Shown here piece after piece: positions 45,352 to 56,842 of a stretch of DNA of 64,000 nt. Location of the stretch: NCBI RefSeq assembly GCF_026151205.1, contig NC_087080.1, positions 3,327,096 to 3,391,095 on the forward strand, written 5' to 3'. The stretch's first letter is position 1, and every line of letters starts with the position of its first letter. This stretch comes from Bolinopsis microptera. Its lineage: Eukaryota > Ctenophora > Tentaculata > Lobata > Bolinopsidae. The notes beneath the pieces are model-generated. The model was not told the origin of the DNA, searched no databases, and saw nothing but the letters and a program-made list of their open reading frames with translations. Position numbers and translations under genes: made by a program.

Positions 45352-45985
45352 TTATTTTCTGGACATTCTATCAGCTAACTTTTTGAAGAACGTATTTGCT
45401 TCTCTTCCCATTCCACCTGTTGTTGATAGGACTATTGGTGTAAATGTTCCATGTTCCACCTCAACAATTCTTTTGTTGTACATGTTTTTCATCTGTCTCT
45501 CATGGCTAGTGTACATACTCATTGGAGATCCAAGAGCCTTATTGGAAGGAGCTTGAGCATGAAATACTCTTACATCTAAAAATGCCCTTTCCAATGGGTT
45601 CCATACACTCCTAGCACTAACATCTAACCTAGCTCCATCTGCTTTGTTGGCCCCTGCAGGAAGTTCTCTCCCATTGACAGGGATAAGGAGAGGTTCGGTG
45701 GTAACATCTTTACATCCAGCAGTTTCTAAGAGCTCTGCTATCACATCTCTCAATGAATTGTGGCGGAGAGATACATACCCACCCCTTTTGCATATCAATG
45801 AGTGGTTTATTGAGTTGTCACTTCCACATTTTCTTGCAGCATCTTTTATTCCAAAGTTGTACCTAAGGGCTAGGGCGTCATTGAATTCTTGTTTGTTGAG
45901 ACAGAATCCAAATGATTTGAATGGGAGTGATGAAAGCCAGGAACTAGCCCCTTTCTCTGATGTAAGATCTAATTGCAGTTTTGGG
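45352..45985 (-). pseudogene. Retroelement C-terminal domain (KGASSWL...RHN...FLDVRVF)
   Basis: The minus strand from about 45985 reads LDLTSEKGASSWLSSLPF, FGFCLNKQEFNDALALRY, CGSDNSINHSLICKRGGYVS, LRHNSLRDVIAELL, ARLDVSARSVW, AFLDVRVFHAQAP and HGTFTPIVLSTTGGMGREAN. I know this domain only as a repeated, transposon-associated sequence in invertebrate genomes. Its D...D pattern could be a PD-(D/E)XK-type nuclease (inference). The Cys/His set C-X-HSLIC may bind zinc. It abuts the truncated LINE at 42341-45350, is in the same frame as it, and ends in one TAA stop. Confidence 0.6.
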
Positions 45986-46010
45986 TTTCATTCAGGTCTT
46001 TTGTAATCTC

Positions 46011-46693
46011 TTCTTTTCTCTCCTTGAAAAACTCTATCCTTGATTTTCGGATTTGGGTCTTGATCTCGACAAGTTTTTCCTGATCGTCATCGGCTTAGTT
46101 AACCGATTCAATTGAGCACTTAGTGAAATTTATAGCACAAGACGTAACTTTCTGATATAAAGACCCTTCAAGATAACAGACCTTACATGAAAAATAAATG
46201 TGTGATCATTAATGACTAAACGATGAATGAGGAGGAACCCTACCAGAAGATAGAGAATATTGGTATCCCTCAGTATAGCACGCAAAGTACTATACTAGCT
46301 TGATCGGATCAACAAATGGGATATTATTCGGTTGCACATGAAACATATGTATTAATTTCCAAAAATTAAATGAACCGTCAAAATTCTATTTCAGGTCTTT
46401 TTACTATTTATAACTTACAAAATCAAAAATTGCTCAAAAACCCGTAAAAATGACTCAAGTTGAAACAGAATAATTTGATAATTTGACTACACCATACACG
46501 TCACTAAAAGCAAAAACATTTAATATTTAAACATTTTATAAACAAAATATTTTGCAAATTATGGAATATGATCGCATTAAAATGGAATTATACAATAATT
46601 ATTTTGTTTCAAAGAACAAATGTAAAATCACGAAAATAACTTAAATTAAAAATTTTCGGAAGTCTTTTCTTCTCAAATGAGTTTTAATTACCC
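46011..46693. other. Intergenic with possible SINE tail
   Basis: 46215-46300 (GAGGAGGAACCCTACC..., GGTATCCCTC) resembles the 3' part of the SINE at 23110-23400. The remainder is AT-rich and non-coding. Confidence 0.35.
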
Positions 46694-47064
46694 TTGGAGG
46701 ACTTCGCCGCATCGACGCGCCGCGCGAACTAGCATTCTTGCGCCGCGCGAACTAGCATCGTTGCTCTGCTTCGCAGAGCAACGATCTCAACGGATTGACA
46801 TCGTCAATCAATAATTACCCATGTGCTTTTGCACACCACTACGTGACACGCTTGTTTAGCGTAATTTCAGAATGGCGGACGCGCGCGAAAACTTTGTTTA
46901 GATGAATATAAACAATTTAAACAAACCGGTGTTATATATTATTTGGCTGAAACTGTGTAACCCACATTGCATGATTTTGATTGACGATGTCAATCCGTCG
47001 AGATCGTAGCTCTACGAAGCAGATGCTAGTTCGCGCGGCGCGTCGAAGCGGCGAAGTCCTCCAA
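46694..47064. mobile_element. 371-bp MITE, TTGGAGGACTTC ends
   Basis: The ends TTGGAGGACTTCGCCGC and GCGGCGAAGTCCTCCAA are perfect inverted repeats. Homology continues inward (GACGCGCCGCGCGAACTAGC, GGATTGACATCGTCAATC). GC-rich termini in AT-rich surroundings. No coding capacity. A related single end occurs at 47794. Confidence 0.85.
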
Positions 47065-47793
47065 TGCATGATTTGAACTATTATAGGCCGATTTAAAATT
47101 TACAACTTAAAAGCCCAATTATAATATGATGCGCGCGCCGCACCGAGTTGATTCACAATTCACAACTCATAAATAATAACAAATTAAGTGTTTTAAACAA
47201 CAATTTTTATTGGTATCACCCATCTTCAAGTTTACGGATAATAAGCTATATATACACCATGCAGTAACGAGTAATAATTTTTAGTCAGTTCTAACTCGGC
47301 GTGTGTTTTGTTAATTTATAAACTTAAAAGATAATACTCTCTACGCGTTTAAATTTTTGCGCGCCTTTTTAAAAATATATATGGCCCTAAGCAAATTAAC
47401 GAGTGATACTCGTAAAATAGTTGTTTTTGTTTCAAATATTACCGTCGCGTCGACGGGTTTAACTCGGTGCATGCGTCCTGCACTAGATTATAAACATACA
47501 AAAGGTAAATTGCCACAAAGTAGCGCATATTTCGGGTCAGTCCATTAACAATGGACAGTTGCACTAATTATTTGTTGATTTACAAACTTAATTATTTGTA
47601 TATATAAAGAATCGATGAATTCAATAATGTGTGTAGCATTAAAATTTGTGCACACTTACTCACTTGCAAATTCATGTGATTATTATAATTTATATTTTGG
47701 ACATTATAGTTTATGTGTGATCATATTTTCAATTTCTGCCATATAAAAACAAATTAAATTTAAAGTTGTCTTGATTTATTCAATTTGTTATAT
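47065..47793. other. Intergenic, no gene seen
   Basis: AT-rich with scattered CpG. No supportable frame. Confidence 0.5.
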
Positions 47794-48035
47794 TTGGAGG
47801 ACTTCTCCGTTGTATCACGTTGCGACCCCCACGGTCGTTTCACTATGTTCTGACGATACAGGGGGAGCCGCGCGTGCGCGGCGGGTCATACAACGTATGA
47901 CAACTTCTCCGCGCAAACTATCATTTTTACTTTGCATCGAAGTAAGAATGACGAAATCGTTGCTTCGTTAATTTGCAGAGCAGATCTGGAAGGGCTGACA
48001 TCGTCTATCAATTGTTATATTTACATACATGTTAC
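47794..48035. mobile_element. Related single-ended MITE fragment
   Basis: Begins TTGGAGGACTTCTCCG as in the MITE at 46694, and shares the inner phrase GCTGACATCGTCTATCAATT with diverged sequence between. It runs into the 3' end of the LINE at 48061, so its other end is lost or was never present. Confidence 0.5.
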
Positions 48036-49274
48036 ATGGCGAGATCTCCATCCAAAAGGATTAGTCTGCGTCGACTGCGTCATTACTTTGTATTATACAA
48101 CTTCGGCGGGTAACATTTCTCCATCCCTTTCGGTCTGCAGCTAATCTTCTCATACAATCAATCGTGAGTCCATTCCGATCCAATCTCTGCTCAGCATCCT
48201 CAATAAATACATCATTTAAGCTCTTCCTAGGCCTGCCTCTTGATCTCTTCCCATGCTTGGTATGGGTTTCCATTCAAGTAAATAGTTGGGTAACCGATCT
48301 TCAGGCATTCTACTGACATGTCCAAACCAACGCAGCCGTTTTGTTGTTATTATGTCAGCAAGAGCAGTTATTGATGCCCTTCTTAAAACATCCTCATTAC
48401 TTACTCGATGGAACCACCTCACTCTCAGGATTCTTCTTAAGCAGTACCGATGGAAAGACTCCAATCTTCTTGTCTGCACTTGAGTCGTGTTCCATATCTC
48501 ACATCCATAGGTCAAAATGGTAAGAACAGCTGCGATGTAGATTCGCACTTTGTTGTTAATGCTTATGTTCTTATTCTTCCAAATGTTGTTGAGTTGGTTA
48601 AAAGCTCCAGTTGCTTTTCCAATCCTGACACTTATTTCTTTATCAATCTTGCCATCTGATGTAATTTTGGCACCCAAATAAGTGAATTGAGTGACCTGCT
48701 TTGCAGAGTTTCCATCGACAGTTATATCTATGGTCCTATTCTCTGGGAGTGGGTGCTGCGATGTATCTTTCCCAATGACCATGATCTCTGTTTTCTTTGC
48801 GTTCATCTTTAAACCCCCGAGCCCACAGTATTTCGCAATATTGTCCGTAGTTTCTTGCAGTCCTTCAACAGTGTCATCCATTCCTGCGATGTCATCAGCA
48901 TAGTCCAGATCAATGACACATTTTTCCGGTTGTCTGGAACTTTGTCTGTACTGAAGAGTAAAACCACGGGATATATTTTTAAACTTCTCTGCAAGTTCTA
49001 ATCCCCAGTTAAGTACAAGATTAAAAATGGGGGGCCCTTGCACATCACCTTGTCCAGTCCCCGAATCGACATCAAACCATCTTGTCAATTCTCCATTGAC
49101 ACGAACTGCACTTTCAGTTGCTCTAAAGAACGCTTTGAAAACATTGATATATTTTGTCGGAAGACCATAATGTTCAAAAGCTTTCCAAATAAAGTCACGA
49201 TTGATTGAATCAAAAGCAGCTTTAAAATCAATAAAGTTTATGTACAAAGGGACGTTGAATTCTATACAATTGTG

Positions 49275-51178
49275 ACTTACTGACTGACTTAAGTCGGCTT
49301 CTTGGTCCGAGCAACTACAATTCCTCGCCACACGTCGCGGTCAAGCATAACAGATCTTATCTCTTCAACACAGGAAAGGCTGGTGTCCTTCTTTAGCATG
49401 TCCAGAAACGTAAGGTGGGGCCTCCCCAGTCTCCTGTATCCATGCTGAGGGTCCCAGAACAGAAGTTGGTTTGCCAGAAGGTCGTCATGCCTGGCTACAT
49501 GTCCAGCCAGTCTCATTCTTCTGGAGGCTATCATCGCTGATGGCTTGGGGATGTTGCCGTATAAATCACTGTTGTTGATGATTTGTGGCCAACGTATGTT
49601 CAAGGCCATCCGGAGCATTCTAGTGTAGCATCCATTGACCCGCTTAGTCATGGATTGGCTTATCGTCCAAGCTTCAGAGCCGTACAGGAGTACGGGCTCA
49701 ACCGTTGCTCAAAAGACACGGATCTTTAAGTCCCTGCGCATTCCAGACTTCCAGGTTGTCTTTAACTGATGACAGGCCCCCCATGCCTTTGCTTTCCTAA
49801 CATCAAAGTCCTTCTCCGCACTCATTATTCTGCTTCCAAGGTAGACAAAGTCATCTACTTGCTCTATCTCCTGCCCACTTGCTGCTTTAATGACGGTAGA
49901 GTCAGACTCAGAGAGATTGACTCTGATGTACTTCGTCTTACTCTCGTTGAGGTGCAGTCCAACGGAGTTAGCAGCCAGCTCCACACTGAGGAGAAGATCT
50001 TGCGCTTGCTCTGCGGTGTCTGTTGTCAGTGCAAGATCGTCAGCAAAGTCGACATCTGTCATCTTAACTGCTGGGTATCTCCTGCTTCTTCTGGGGTTGA
50101 CAGTGAAGCCCAGATCTTTGCCTCTAAGTGCTGTTGTCATCACATAGTCAATGACAATCACGAAGAGGTAGGGCACCAGTGTATCTCCCTGCATAACTCC
50201 AGCAAGTATAAGGAAAGCTTCAGTCAGACCATCCTCCGTGATGACTCGTGCCATGGTGTCCTTGTATGTATAGCATCTATCAGCCTAACAATGGGCTCTG
50301 GTATCCCATATGCCAGGAGTATCTTCATCAATATACCCCTATGAATGCTATCAAAGGCCTTCTTAAAATCGATGAACAAGAGAAGGGCGGTCAGGTTTTT
50401 GTCTCTAGCCCCCTCCAAGATCCTCCTTAGACACAGAATGTGGCTGGTGGTACTGCGTCCCTCCCGAAATCCGTTTTGGTTGATCCTCAGGATTTTCTCC
50501 ATCGCTGGTTTGATTCTGTTAAGGATCATACGATTCAGGGTCTTACTAACAATGGACGTAAGAGCGATTCCTCTGTAGTTATCCACTTTAGTTAGATTTC
50601 CTTTCTTTGGCACAGGCACGATGTTGAGTTGCCGCCATTGATCAGGGATTTTTCCATCAACCAGAGCGCTGTTACAGAACTCTAGAATCAGGTCGTCCAT
50701 GTCCACTCTTTTGAGAATCTCTGGAGCTATGCCATCATCACCATAGCTATAGGCCTTACCCTCCTTGATCTGCTTCCTCGCCTCCACTAACTCCTCCCTG
50801 CAAAACAGACCAGTCTCTATATCCTGCTGGGGGTGGATGGTTTGGATAACTATTTCCTGGTCAGGTACAGATGGTGGTTGACCCAGGAGCTTAGTGAAGT
50901 GGTCCTTCCAGCTCTTCAATCTCCCCTCTGCACTACCTCCATCAACCAGGCTGCATGGCTTGCTTTTCCTGCCATTTATGTCATTAATAAGGTCCCAACT
51001 TTCCTTATTCTTGCACCTGTCAGCAGCATCCTCAGCCCGCCTGATCCGAGAAACAAGAGTCTCCTCCTCAACCTCTTTGTAGCTCACTGCAAGTGCATCC
51101 TTACACTCCTTAACTACCTCTCTACTCTCCTCTGTAGGATTCTCATGATATGCGTCTTTGGCCTGAAACAGAGTGTAT
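49275..51178 (-). pseudogene. 5'-truncated, frameshifted LINE inserted in another LINE
   Basis: Three minus-strand frames (50224-51087, 49709-50254, 49289-49651) together make the RT half of a LINE: NGFREGRSTTSHIL, LFIDFKKAFDSIHRG, GVMQGDTLVPYLF, DVDFADDLAL, DDFVYLGSRI, RRMRLAGHVARHDDLLANQL. It lacks the endonuclease, so it is 5' truncated. At least two frameshifts or stops break it (near 50250 and 49680). It is the same family as the longer copy at 52872-56842. Flanks 49263-49274 (TATACAATTGTG) and 51179-51189 (TATACAATGTG) are the target-site duplication. Confidence 0.85.
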
Positions 51179-52901
51179 TATACAATGTGTATTATACAAT
51201 GAAGTGAGTACAGCTGATCTATACAAGAACGGTTTCTCCTGAAACCACACTGATTCTCTCTGAGCAATTTTTCAAGCCCATTACTCAGTCTTTTTAACAA
51301 CACAATTTGGAATAACTTTGATACAGTTGAGCGTAACGTTATACCTCTGTTATTGTTGCAATATGTGAGGTCCCCTTTCTTTGGGATGATGGTGATTATT
51401 CCTTTTCTCCAATCATTAGGAATATCCTCACTTTTCCACACAGTTTCAAAAAGATCCTTTAACCAAGGTAGAAGTCCAGAAGAACCGTACTTTAACTGCT
51501 CATTTGAAATTTCATCAATTCCAGCACTCTTGTAGTTCTTCAACTTCTTGATAGCTTCCTCAATTTCAAACAAGGACGGTGGTTCATCATCATTACTAAG
51601 GTATTCAAAAGAAAGTAACTTTTCATCCTGATCCAATATAGAGAAATCCACCGCATTTGCTGCTGGCGTCAAGAGTTCTTCAAAATATTCGGCCCAGCGA
51701 TGTGACTGAGCTTCGGGATCTGATATAAGTGTCCCATTCTTATCCCGCACTGCCGCAGATCTGTTTACTCTCTTGTTTGTTAAGGATTTTATTTTCTGCC
51801 AAACATCTCTTTGTTGACCCTGCTTGGCAGCATCTTCTAATTCCTCAGCTACTCTAACAGCCCAAGCATTATCATCTCTTTTACAGTTCTGCCTAACAAG
51901 GCCGTTAATCCGCGAGTACTTAGCACGGTTCTCAGCAGTACTGGGTTTCTTTTTAATCTCCCCTCGTTCTTTTAGGAGATTTTTAGTATCCCTTGAGAGA
52001 TGTTCTGTTCTCTTTTTCCGGCCCCTTTCACCCAGCACTTCAAATGAAACATCAGTTATTATATCTCTCAGTTTCTTCCACTGTTCTTCTAAAGGAGAGT
52101 TTCCATGCTCCTGATCGTTGTTATAGTACTCTTCAGCTATTCTGTTATTATATTCCTGGCTCTTAGATCTATCACGCAGGTGCTCTAAAGCAGGCTGTCT
52201 TACACGCTTCTTTCTTTTCTGAGGACACTTAAGTTTAATAGATACATATCCTCTTACCAGATAGTGAGTAGTATTTATATCTGCTCCTCTCATGCTCCTG
52301 ACATCAAGCAAAGAATGGCTCCATCTCGTCGAAATACACATATGGTCAATTTGAGTGACGGTGTTACCATTTGGGGATCTCCATGTTGTCTTGTGGATAT
52401 CTTTGTGTTCAAAGAGTGTGCCTCCGATCGTCAGCTGGTGCATAGTACAGAAATCTAGCATCCGTTTTCCGTTATCATTTGATTCTGTGTGATATGAGTG
52501 TTTTCCTATAACACCAGGGTGAGCATCAGTATCCCTTCCAACACGAGCATTAAAATCTCCTAAAACTATCTTTATATCATGTGCAGGTAGTCCCGATTGA
52601 ACATCATTCAATTCCTTGTAGAATGAGTCTTTTAAACTGATCTCTGCATCCTCAGTTGGAGCATACACAACTGTAACACTAATGTTGATGTGTTTGCTAT
52701 GTAAACGGGCAGTATTCTTCATCTTTTTGGAAAGAACAACACCAACTCCTTCTCTCCGTACTCCATCGCTCCTGCCAGAATAAACCAAAACAGCCCCATT
52801 GTCCAAAGTCTGAGTTCCTGATCCAGCCATATGTGTTTCAGTTACCCCAAGGAGCTCTAGTCCATAATCATACTACTACTACTACTACTACTATGTCGGA
52901 G

Positions 52902-55718
52902 CTAAGTCCGATCTACGCCAGAAAACCCCCTCCATATATCCCTGTCCCGCATCAGGGTTCGCAGTTCCTCTTTAGAGTTTGTCCCAACTTCCTTCAGTAA
53001 CATAGACAAGTAGCTTTGTCTTGGTCGGCCTTGCTGTGCTCTACCGTGCGTAGGTTCCCATAAGACTAAATCACTGGCAAGTAGCTCAGGATGTCGGATG
53101 CAGTGTCCCGCCATTTTTAATCTCCTGCTTCGTAACTTGTTTGACAGCCTTGGGAGGCTACCATACAAAGTTATATTGCTGACCTTGTCCTTCCATGAGA
53201 TACCCAGCACCATACGCAACATCTTTGTGTATGTCCCGTCCAAACTTTTCTCTTGAGCCTTTGTCAGTGTCCAGGTTTCTGATCCGTAGAGCAGTACTGA
53301 TTCACAAGCCGCTATGAACAATCTAATCTTTAGGCTCTTTGAGAGTTTGGATTTCCAGATATCCTTCAGTCTATGTAGGGCACCCCACGCTTTTCCCTTT
53401 CTAACCCTTATCTCCCTATCTGTGCTCTCAATCCAGGAGCCTAAGTAGATGAAATCATCTACATTTTCTATGGCTTCCCCGGATCGACTTTGTAGGTCGC
53501 TAGATCGATCCTCCATATAATTCAGTGTCATGACCTTGGTCTTGCCTTCGTTTATGTGTAGTCCCACGCTTGCTGCCGCCGATTCTACTCTGAGCAGGAA
53601 CTCGTTAGCCTTGTCCATGTCCTCAGATATAAGTGCTATATCATCTGCAAAGTCCACATCGGTGATGATCTTGGGCCCCACTCTTCTGCTTTTTCTACGT
53701 TCGAGGGTGAGTCCAAGTCGCTCCGCATCATCGCCTATGGCTTGCCTCATACAGTAGTCGATGACTATTGCAAAGAGGTAAGGTGCTAAGGTATCACCCT
53801 GTAACACACCTGCAAGTATCTCGAACAATTCAGTTTCTCCGTCTGGAGTTAGGACTTTGGCCATTGTCTTCTCGTACATGAGCCGTATAAGCTGCACGAT
53901 TTTGACTGGAATGCCGTAAGCTTCTAGAATCTTTAGCATTTTCCCACGATGTACACTGTCGAAAGCCTTCTTAAAGTCTATAAATGTCAGAACAGCTGGC
54001 AGTTTCCGACTCTTGACACCCTCTATAAGACGTCTCAGTACCAATATCTGTTGAGTTGTTGACCTTCCTGGTCTGAATCCATTCTGGTTTCTACGCAGAA
54101 TTGTCTCGATTTCTGGCTTCAACCGGTTTAGAACCATCTTGTTTAGAGACTTGGCAACTAGGGATGACAAGCTTATTCCCCGATAGTTCATTGGTTCGCT
54201 AAGGTCGCCCTTCTTTGGAATTGGTATGATGTTGGCAGTTGACCATTGGTCTGGTTTCTCACCTTTCAATAGAGCATTGTTACAGAAGTCTAAGACAATT
54301 TGATCAAGGTCGCATCGTTTTAAGACTTCTGGGGCTATGTTGTCGTCACCCCATGCTTTCCCTTCCTTTATGCTGGACTTTGCTTTCCTGTACTCGTCCA
54401 ACGTAAACGGTTCTGTTCCGATATTCAGAGGTGGGTGGACTGGATCAATATCCTCTTCCGCGTTCTCTACCGTCGGTGGTGAGCCGAGAAGAGTAGCAAA
54501 ATAGTCCTTCCATTTCTGAACCCTTTCCGTTGGTGAGTTTCCCTTGATTTTGCCAGTATATGATGGAGCTTTACCTGTGATCTTGTTGATCATGGTCCAG
54601 CTTTTAGCATGTCTGCCCTGCCAACTTGCTTCCTCCAGTTCCCGGACCTGCCCCTCCAGCAGGTGCTCTTTGGCTGCTTGATAAGCATCGCCTAGCTTCT
54701 GTTTGCCCTCTTGAACAGCTATTCGGTTGTCTTCTGTAGCATCTGAGTGGTATTTTATGCTACATTCCCTCAGCTTCAGCCTGGCAATCTCAACACTTGG
54801 AGTCGCTGAGATTTTACATCTTTTCTTTTTCTCCTTTTCAGGTAGTAAAAGTCGAGAAGTTGTCCTATTCGCATCAATAAAGCATTGGTACCTTTCTGTT
54901 GCCGTCTGATCATCCTTTTCAAGTATGGAAAAGCGGTTTTTAACTTCCACTGTGTACCTCTCTTGTAGAGCGATATCAGTTTTAAGTTTAGACCAGTCCA
55001 GAACCGGAGCCCTCTTCTCCGTCTTGCTTATCCGTAGACTAAGCTTTACCCTTGCTACGACTACTCTGTGATCCGAGCCAATACTGTGGAAACTACCATA
55101 TGCTTCGGAGTTCTTGACGGAGTTCCGCCATTTCTTCCGGCAAATGATGAAGTCGATTTGAGATTTACTTTGACTCATATCTGAGAGATATGTCCAGAGT
55201 TTACCTCTTCGCTTCTGAAATCTGGTGTTTGTGATTTCTAGCTGTCGCTCCAACAGCATATCCTCTAGCAGTCTACCATTTCGGTTTGCTGGACCCTTGT
55301 GGAAGGATGTCCAGTTTCCTGATGATGAGACATGCGCATTGAGGTCTCCTACAACGAATAGTAAGTTGTGGGCTGGTATCTGGTCGATGGCACCACCAAG
55401 GCTGTCGTAGTAGTTTTCTGCTTCGTCGACAGTCGCCCCCTCTGTCGGGCTATAAGTCACAATAACAGTTGTGACCGGGTTCCCTGCAAAGTTGGCTACC
55501 ATCGTCCTCCTGTCATGTGAGTATACACTAATCAATGAGTTGAATACTGTCTTTTTGTCCAAGACAATACCAACCCCACCAGCAGCCGCCCCATTGCTGG
55601 TTCTCCATGCCGAAGTTGTTATGAGGTGAGAGCTTCCAAGATCTTGATACTCGATTTCAGTGCTATGTACTACCCGATGCTCCTGAATGCCCAAAATATG
55701 TACGCCACTATCCCTCAT
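52902..55718 (-). CDS. LINE endonuclease-reverse transcriptase ORF
   Basis: A 938-aa open frame without internal stops. The endonuclease domain is at ~1-230 (LGIQEHR, GDLNAHVSS, QIDFIICRKKW, GSDHRVVVARV). RT lies in the middle: NGFRPGRSTTQQIL, TFIDFKKAFDSVHRG, GVLQGDTLAPYLF and the catalytic DVDFADDIAL. The C-terminal region has DDFIYLGSWIES and LKMAGHCIRHPELL, typical of RTE-like or related LINEs. The first conserved endonuclease strand (an 'xWNVxxL' motif) is not visible, and MRDSGVHILGIQEHR begins one strand in; the start may lie upstream after a break, or the ATG shown is internal. Confidence 0.85.
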   Translation of the reverse strand: MRDSGVHILGIQEHRVVHSTEIEYQDLGSSHLITTSAWRTSNGAAAGGVGIVLDKKTVFNSLISVYSHDRRTMVANFAGNPVTTVIVTYSPTEGATVDEAENYYDSLGGAIDQIPAHNLLFVVGDLNAHVSSSGNWTSFHKGPANRNGRLLEDMLLERQLEITNTRFQKRRGKLWTYLSDMSQSKSQIDFIICRKKWRNSVKNSEAYGSFHSIGSDHRVVVARVKLSLRISKTEKRAPVLDWSKLKTDIALQERYTVEVKNRFSILEKDDQTATERYQCFIDANRTTSRLLLPEKEKKKRCKISATPSVEIARLKLRECSIKYHSDATEDNRIAVQEGKQKLGDAYQAAKEHLLEGQVRELEEASWQGRHAKSWTMINKITGKAPSYTGKIKGNSPTERVQKWKDYFATLLGSPPTVENAEEDIDPVHPPLNIGTEPFTLDEYRKAKSSIKEGKAWGDDNIAPEVLKRCDLDQIVLDFCNNALLKGEKPDQWSTANIIPIPKKGDLSEPMNYRGISLSSLVAKSLNKMVLNRLKPEIETILRRNQNGFRPGRSTTQQILVLRRLIEGVKSRKLPAVLTFIDFKKAFDSVHRGKMLKILEAYGIPVKIVQLIRLMYEKTMAKVLTPDGETELFEILAGVLQGDTLAPYLFAIVIDYCMRQAIGDDAERLGLTLERRKSRRVGPKIITDVDFADDIALISEDMDKANEFLLRVESAAASVGLHINEGKTKVMTLNYMEDRSSDLQSRSGEAIENVDDFIYLGSWIESTDREIRVRKGKAWGALHRLKDIWKSKLSKSLKIRLFIAACESVLLYGSETWTLTKAQEKSLDGTYTKMLRMVLGISWKDKVSNITLYGSLPRLSNKLRSRRLKMAGHCIRHPELLASDLVLWEPTHGRAQQGRPRQSYLSMLLKEVGTNSKEELRTLMRDRDIWRGFSGVDRT

Positions 55719-56374
55719 GCATACACCCAGCTCATCCCTCTTGTATTGTTCTCTTATTGTTCGTACATTAAGAGTTCCTACAAGAATTTCCTTCTGGCCA
55801 CGTAGTAGTAGGGTACCAGCCTTTGAAAGAGTTGGAGCAGGAGATTTGGGTGTGACCCGCCGGTCGAGAGATTAAGGTGTGTGCCCGAGGTAAATACCCC
55901 ACACACCATGTGTTGAGTCTACGGCGGCGCCCGGCCAATAGGCAGGTCACAAATTGTTTTGCCAGACTTGTATAACCGCATCATAGTACTCAAGCGAACA
56001 ACCACCCCCCTGTTCGCTAGGGCCGTTACTGCAGAAAGCCTCACGTCTAGAACAATTGATCATTTGTCGCTCCTGATCCTAGAGCATCCTTGTCTCGTTA
56101 CTTGTCACATGCACTTTTTCTAAAGAGGAACTGTATAGTGATATACAGAAAGAAAATCTGTAGTAGATTTTCAAAGGCGACTGATAATATTGCGGACGCC
56201 ACACCAACAATATGACAACCATACCATAATCCAACATTCCCATGCACCTTTATAGTTTAGAGTGCTTAGCACTATCCCAACTGCCAATATATTGCCAAAA
56301 CGTTTTTGTCCAACAGAAATGCCAACTATAGTTATAGTGTTATACACTGTGCCTCAAATTATTTGATCAAAGCC
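55719..56374. other. LINE leader region
   Basis: Lies between the large ORF and the 94-bp monomers and belongs to the same inserted element. Minus-strand in-frame sequence just upstream of the ORF (to about 55780) still looks coding-like (VGTLNVRTIREQYKRDELG), supporting a longer endonuclease start. Confidence 0.6.
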
Positions 56375-56842
56375 GAGGATGTGTGGGATGGTAGGCCGGT
56401 ATATGTAGTGTAGTGCTGACACCTAACTAGGACTGAGTGCAGTAGGACGGTAGAATGCAAGTGTGGAAGTGAGGATGTGGGATGGTAGGCCGGTATATGT
56501 AGTGTAGTGCTGACACCTAACTAGGACTGAGTGCAGTAGGACGGTAGAATGCAAGTGTGGAAGTGAGGATGTGGGATGGTAGGCCGGTATATGTAGTGTA
56601 GTGCTGACACCTAACTAGGACTGAGTGCAGTAGGACGGTAGAATGCAAGTGTGGAAGTGAGGATGTGGGATGGTAGGCCGGTATATGTAGTGTAGTGCTG
56701 ACACCTAACTAGGACTGAGTGCAGTAGGACGGTAGAATGCAAGTGTGGAAGTGAGGATGTGGGATGGTAGGCCGGTATATGTAGTGTAGTGCTGACACCT
56801 AACTAGGACTGAGTGCAGTAGGACGGTAGAATGCAAGTGTGG
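56375..56842 (-). repeat. Five 94-bp tandem monomers at the LINE 5' end
   Basis: The phrase GATGGTAGGCCGG recurs at 56387, 56481, 56575, 56669 and 56763, a constant 94-bp step with almost no divergence. The array ends exactly at the target-site duplication. It therefore belongs to the element's 5' end, like promoter monomers of some L1 families. Confidence 0.9.

Larger units (their letters stand above)
52872..56842 (-). mobile_element. Near full-length LINE with 5' monomer repeats
   Basis: A ~3.97-kb element flanked by AATCAT duplications (52866-52871 and 56843-56848). Its 5' end is a set of five 94-bp tandem units, then a ~650-bp leader, then a single large ORF. The 3' end (near 52872-52900) is a TAG trinucleotide tail. 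It interrupts the endonuclease domain of the older LINE at 48061-57218. Confidence 0.85.

Noticed and set aside
48216..49331. 371-aa frame as a host reverse-transcriptase gene
   Set aside because: It is the 3' part of a LINE broken by another LINE; its first residues belong to the inserted element's tail.
49769..50344. 191-aa plus-strand frame
   Set aside because: Antisense shadow of the LINE reverse transcriptase at 49275-51178.
56375..56842. CRISPR-like array
   Set aside because: Units are contiguous 94-bp tandem copies without variable spacers, in an animal genome, inside a retrotransposon.
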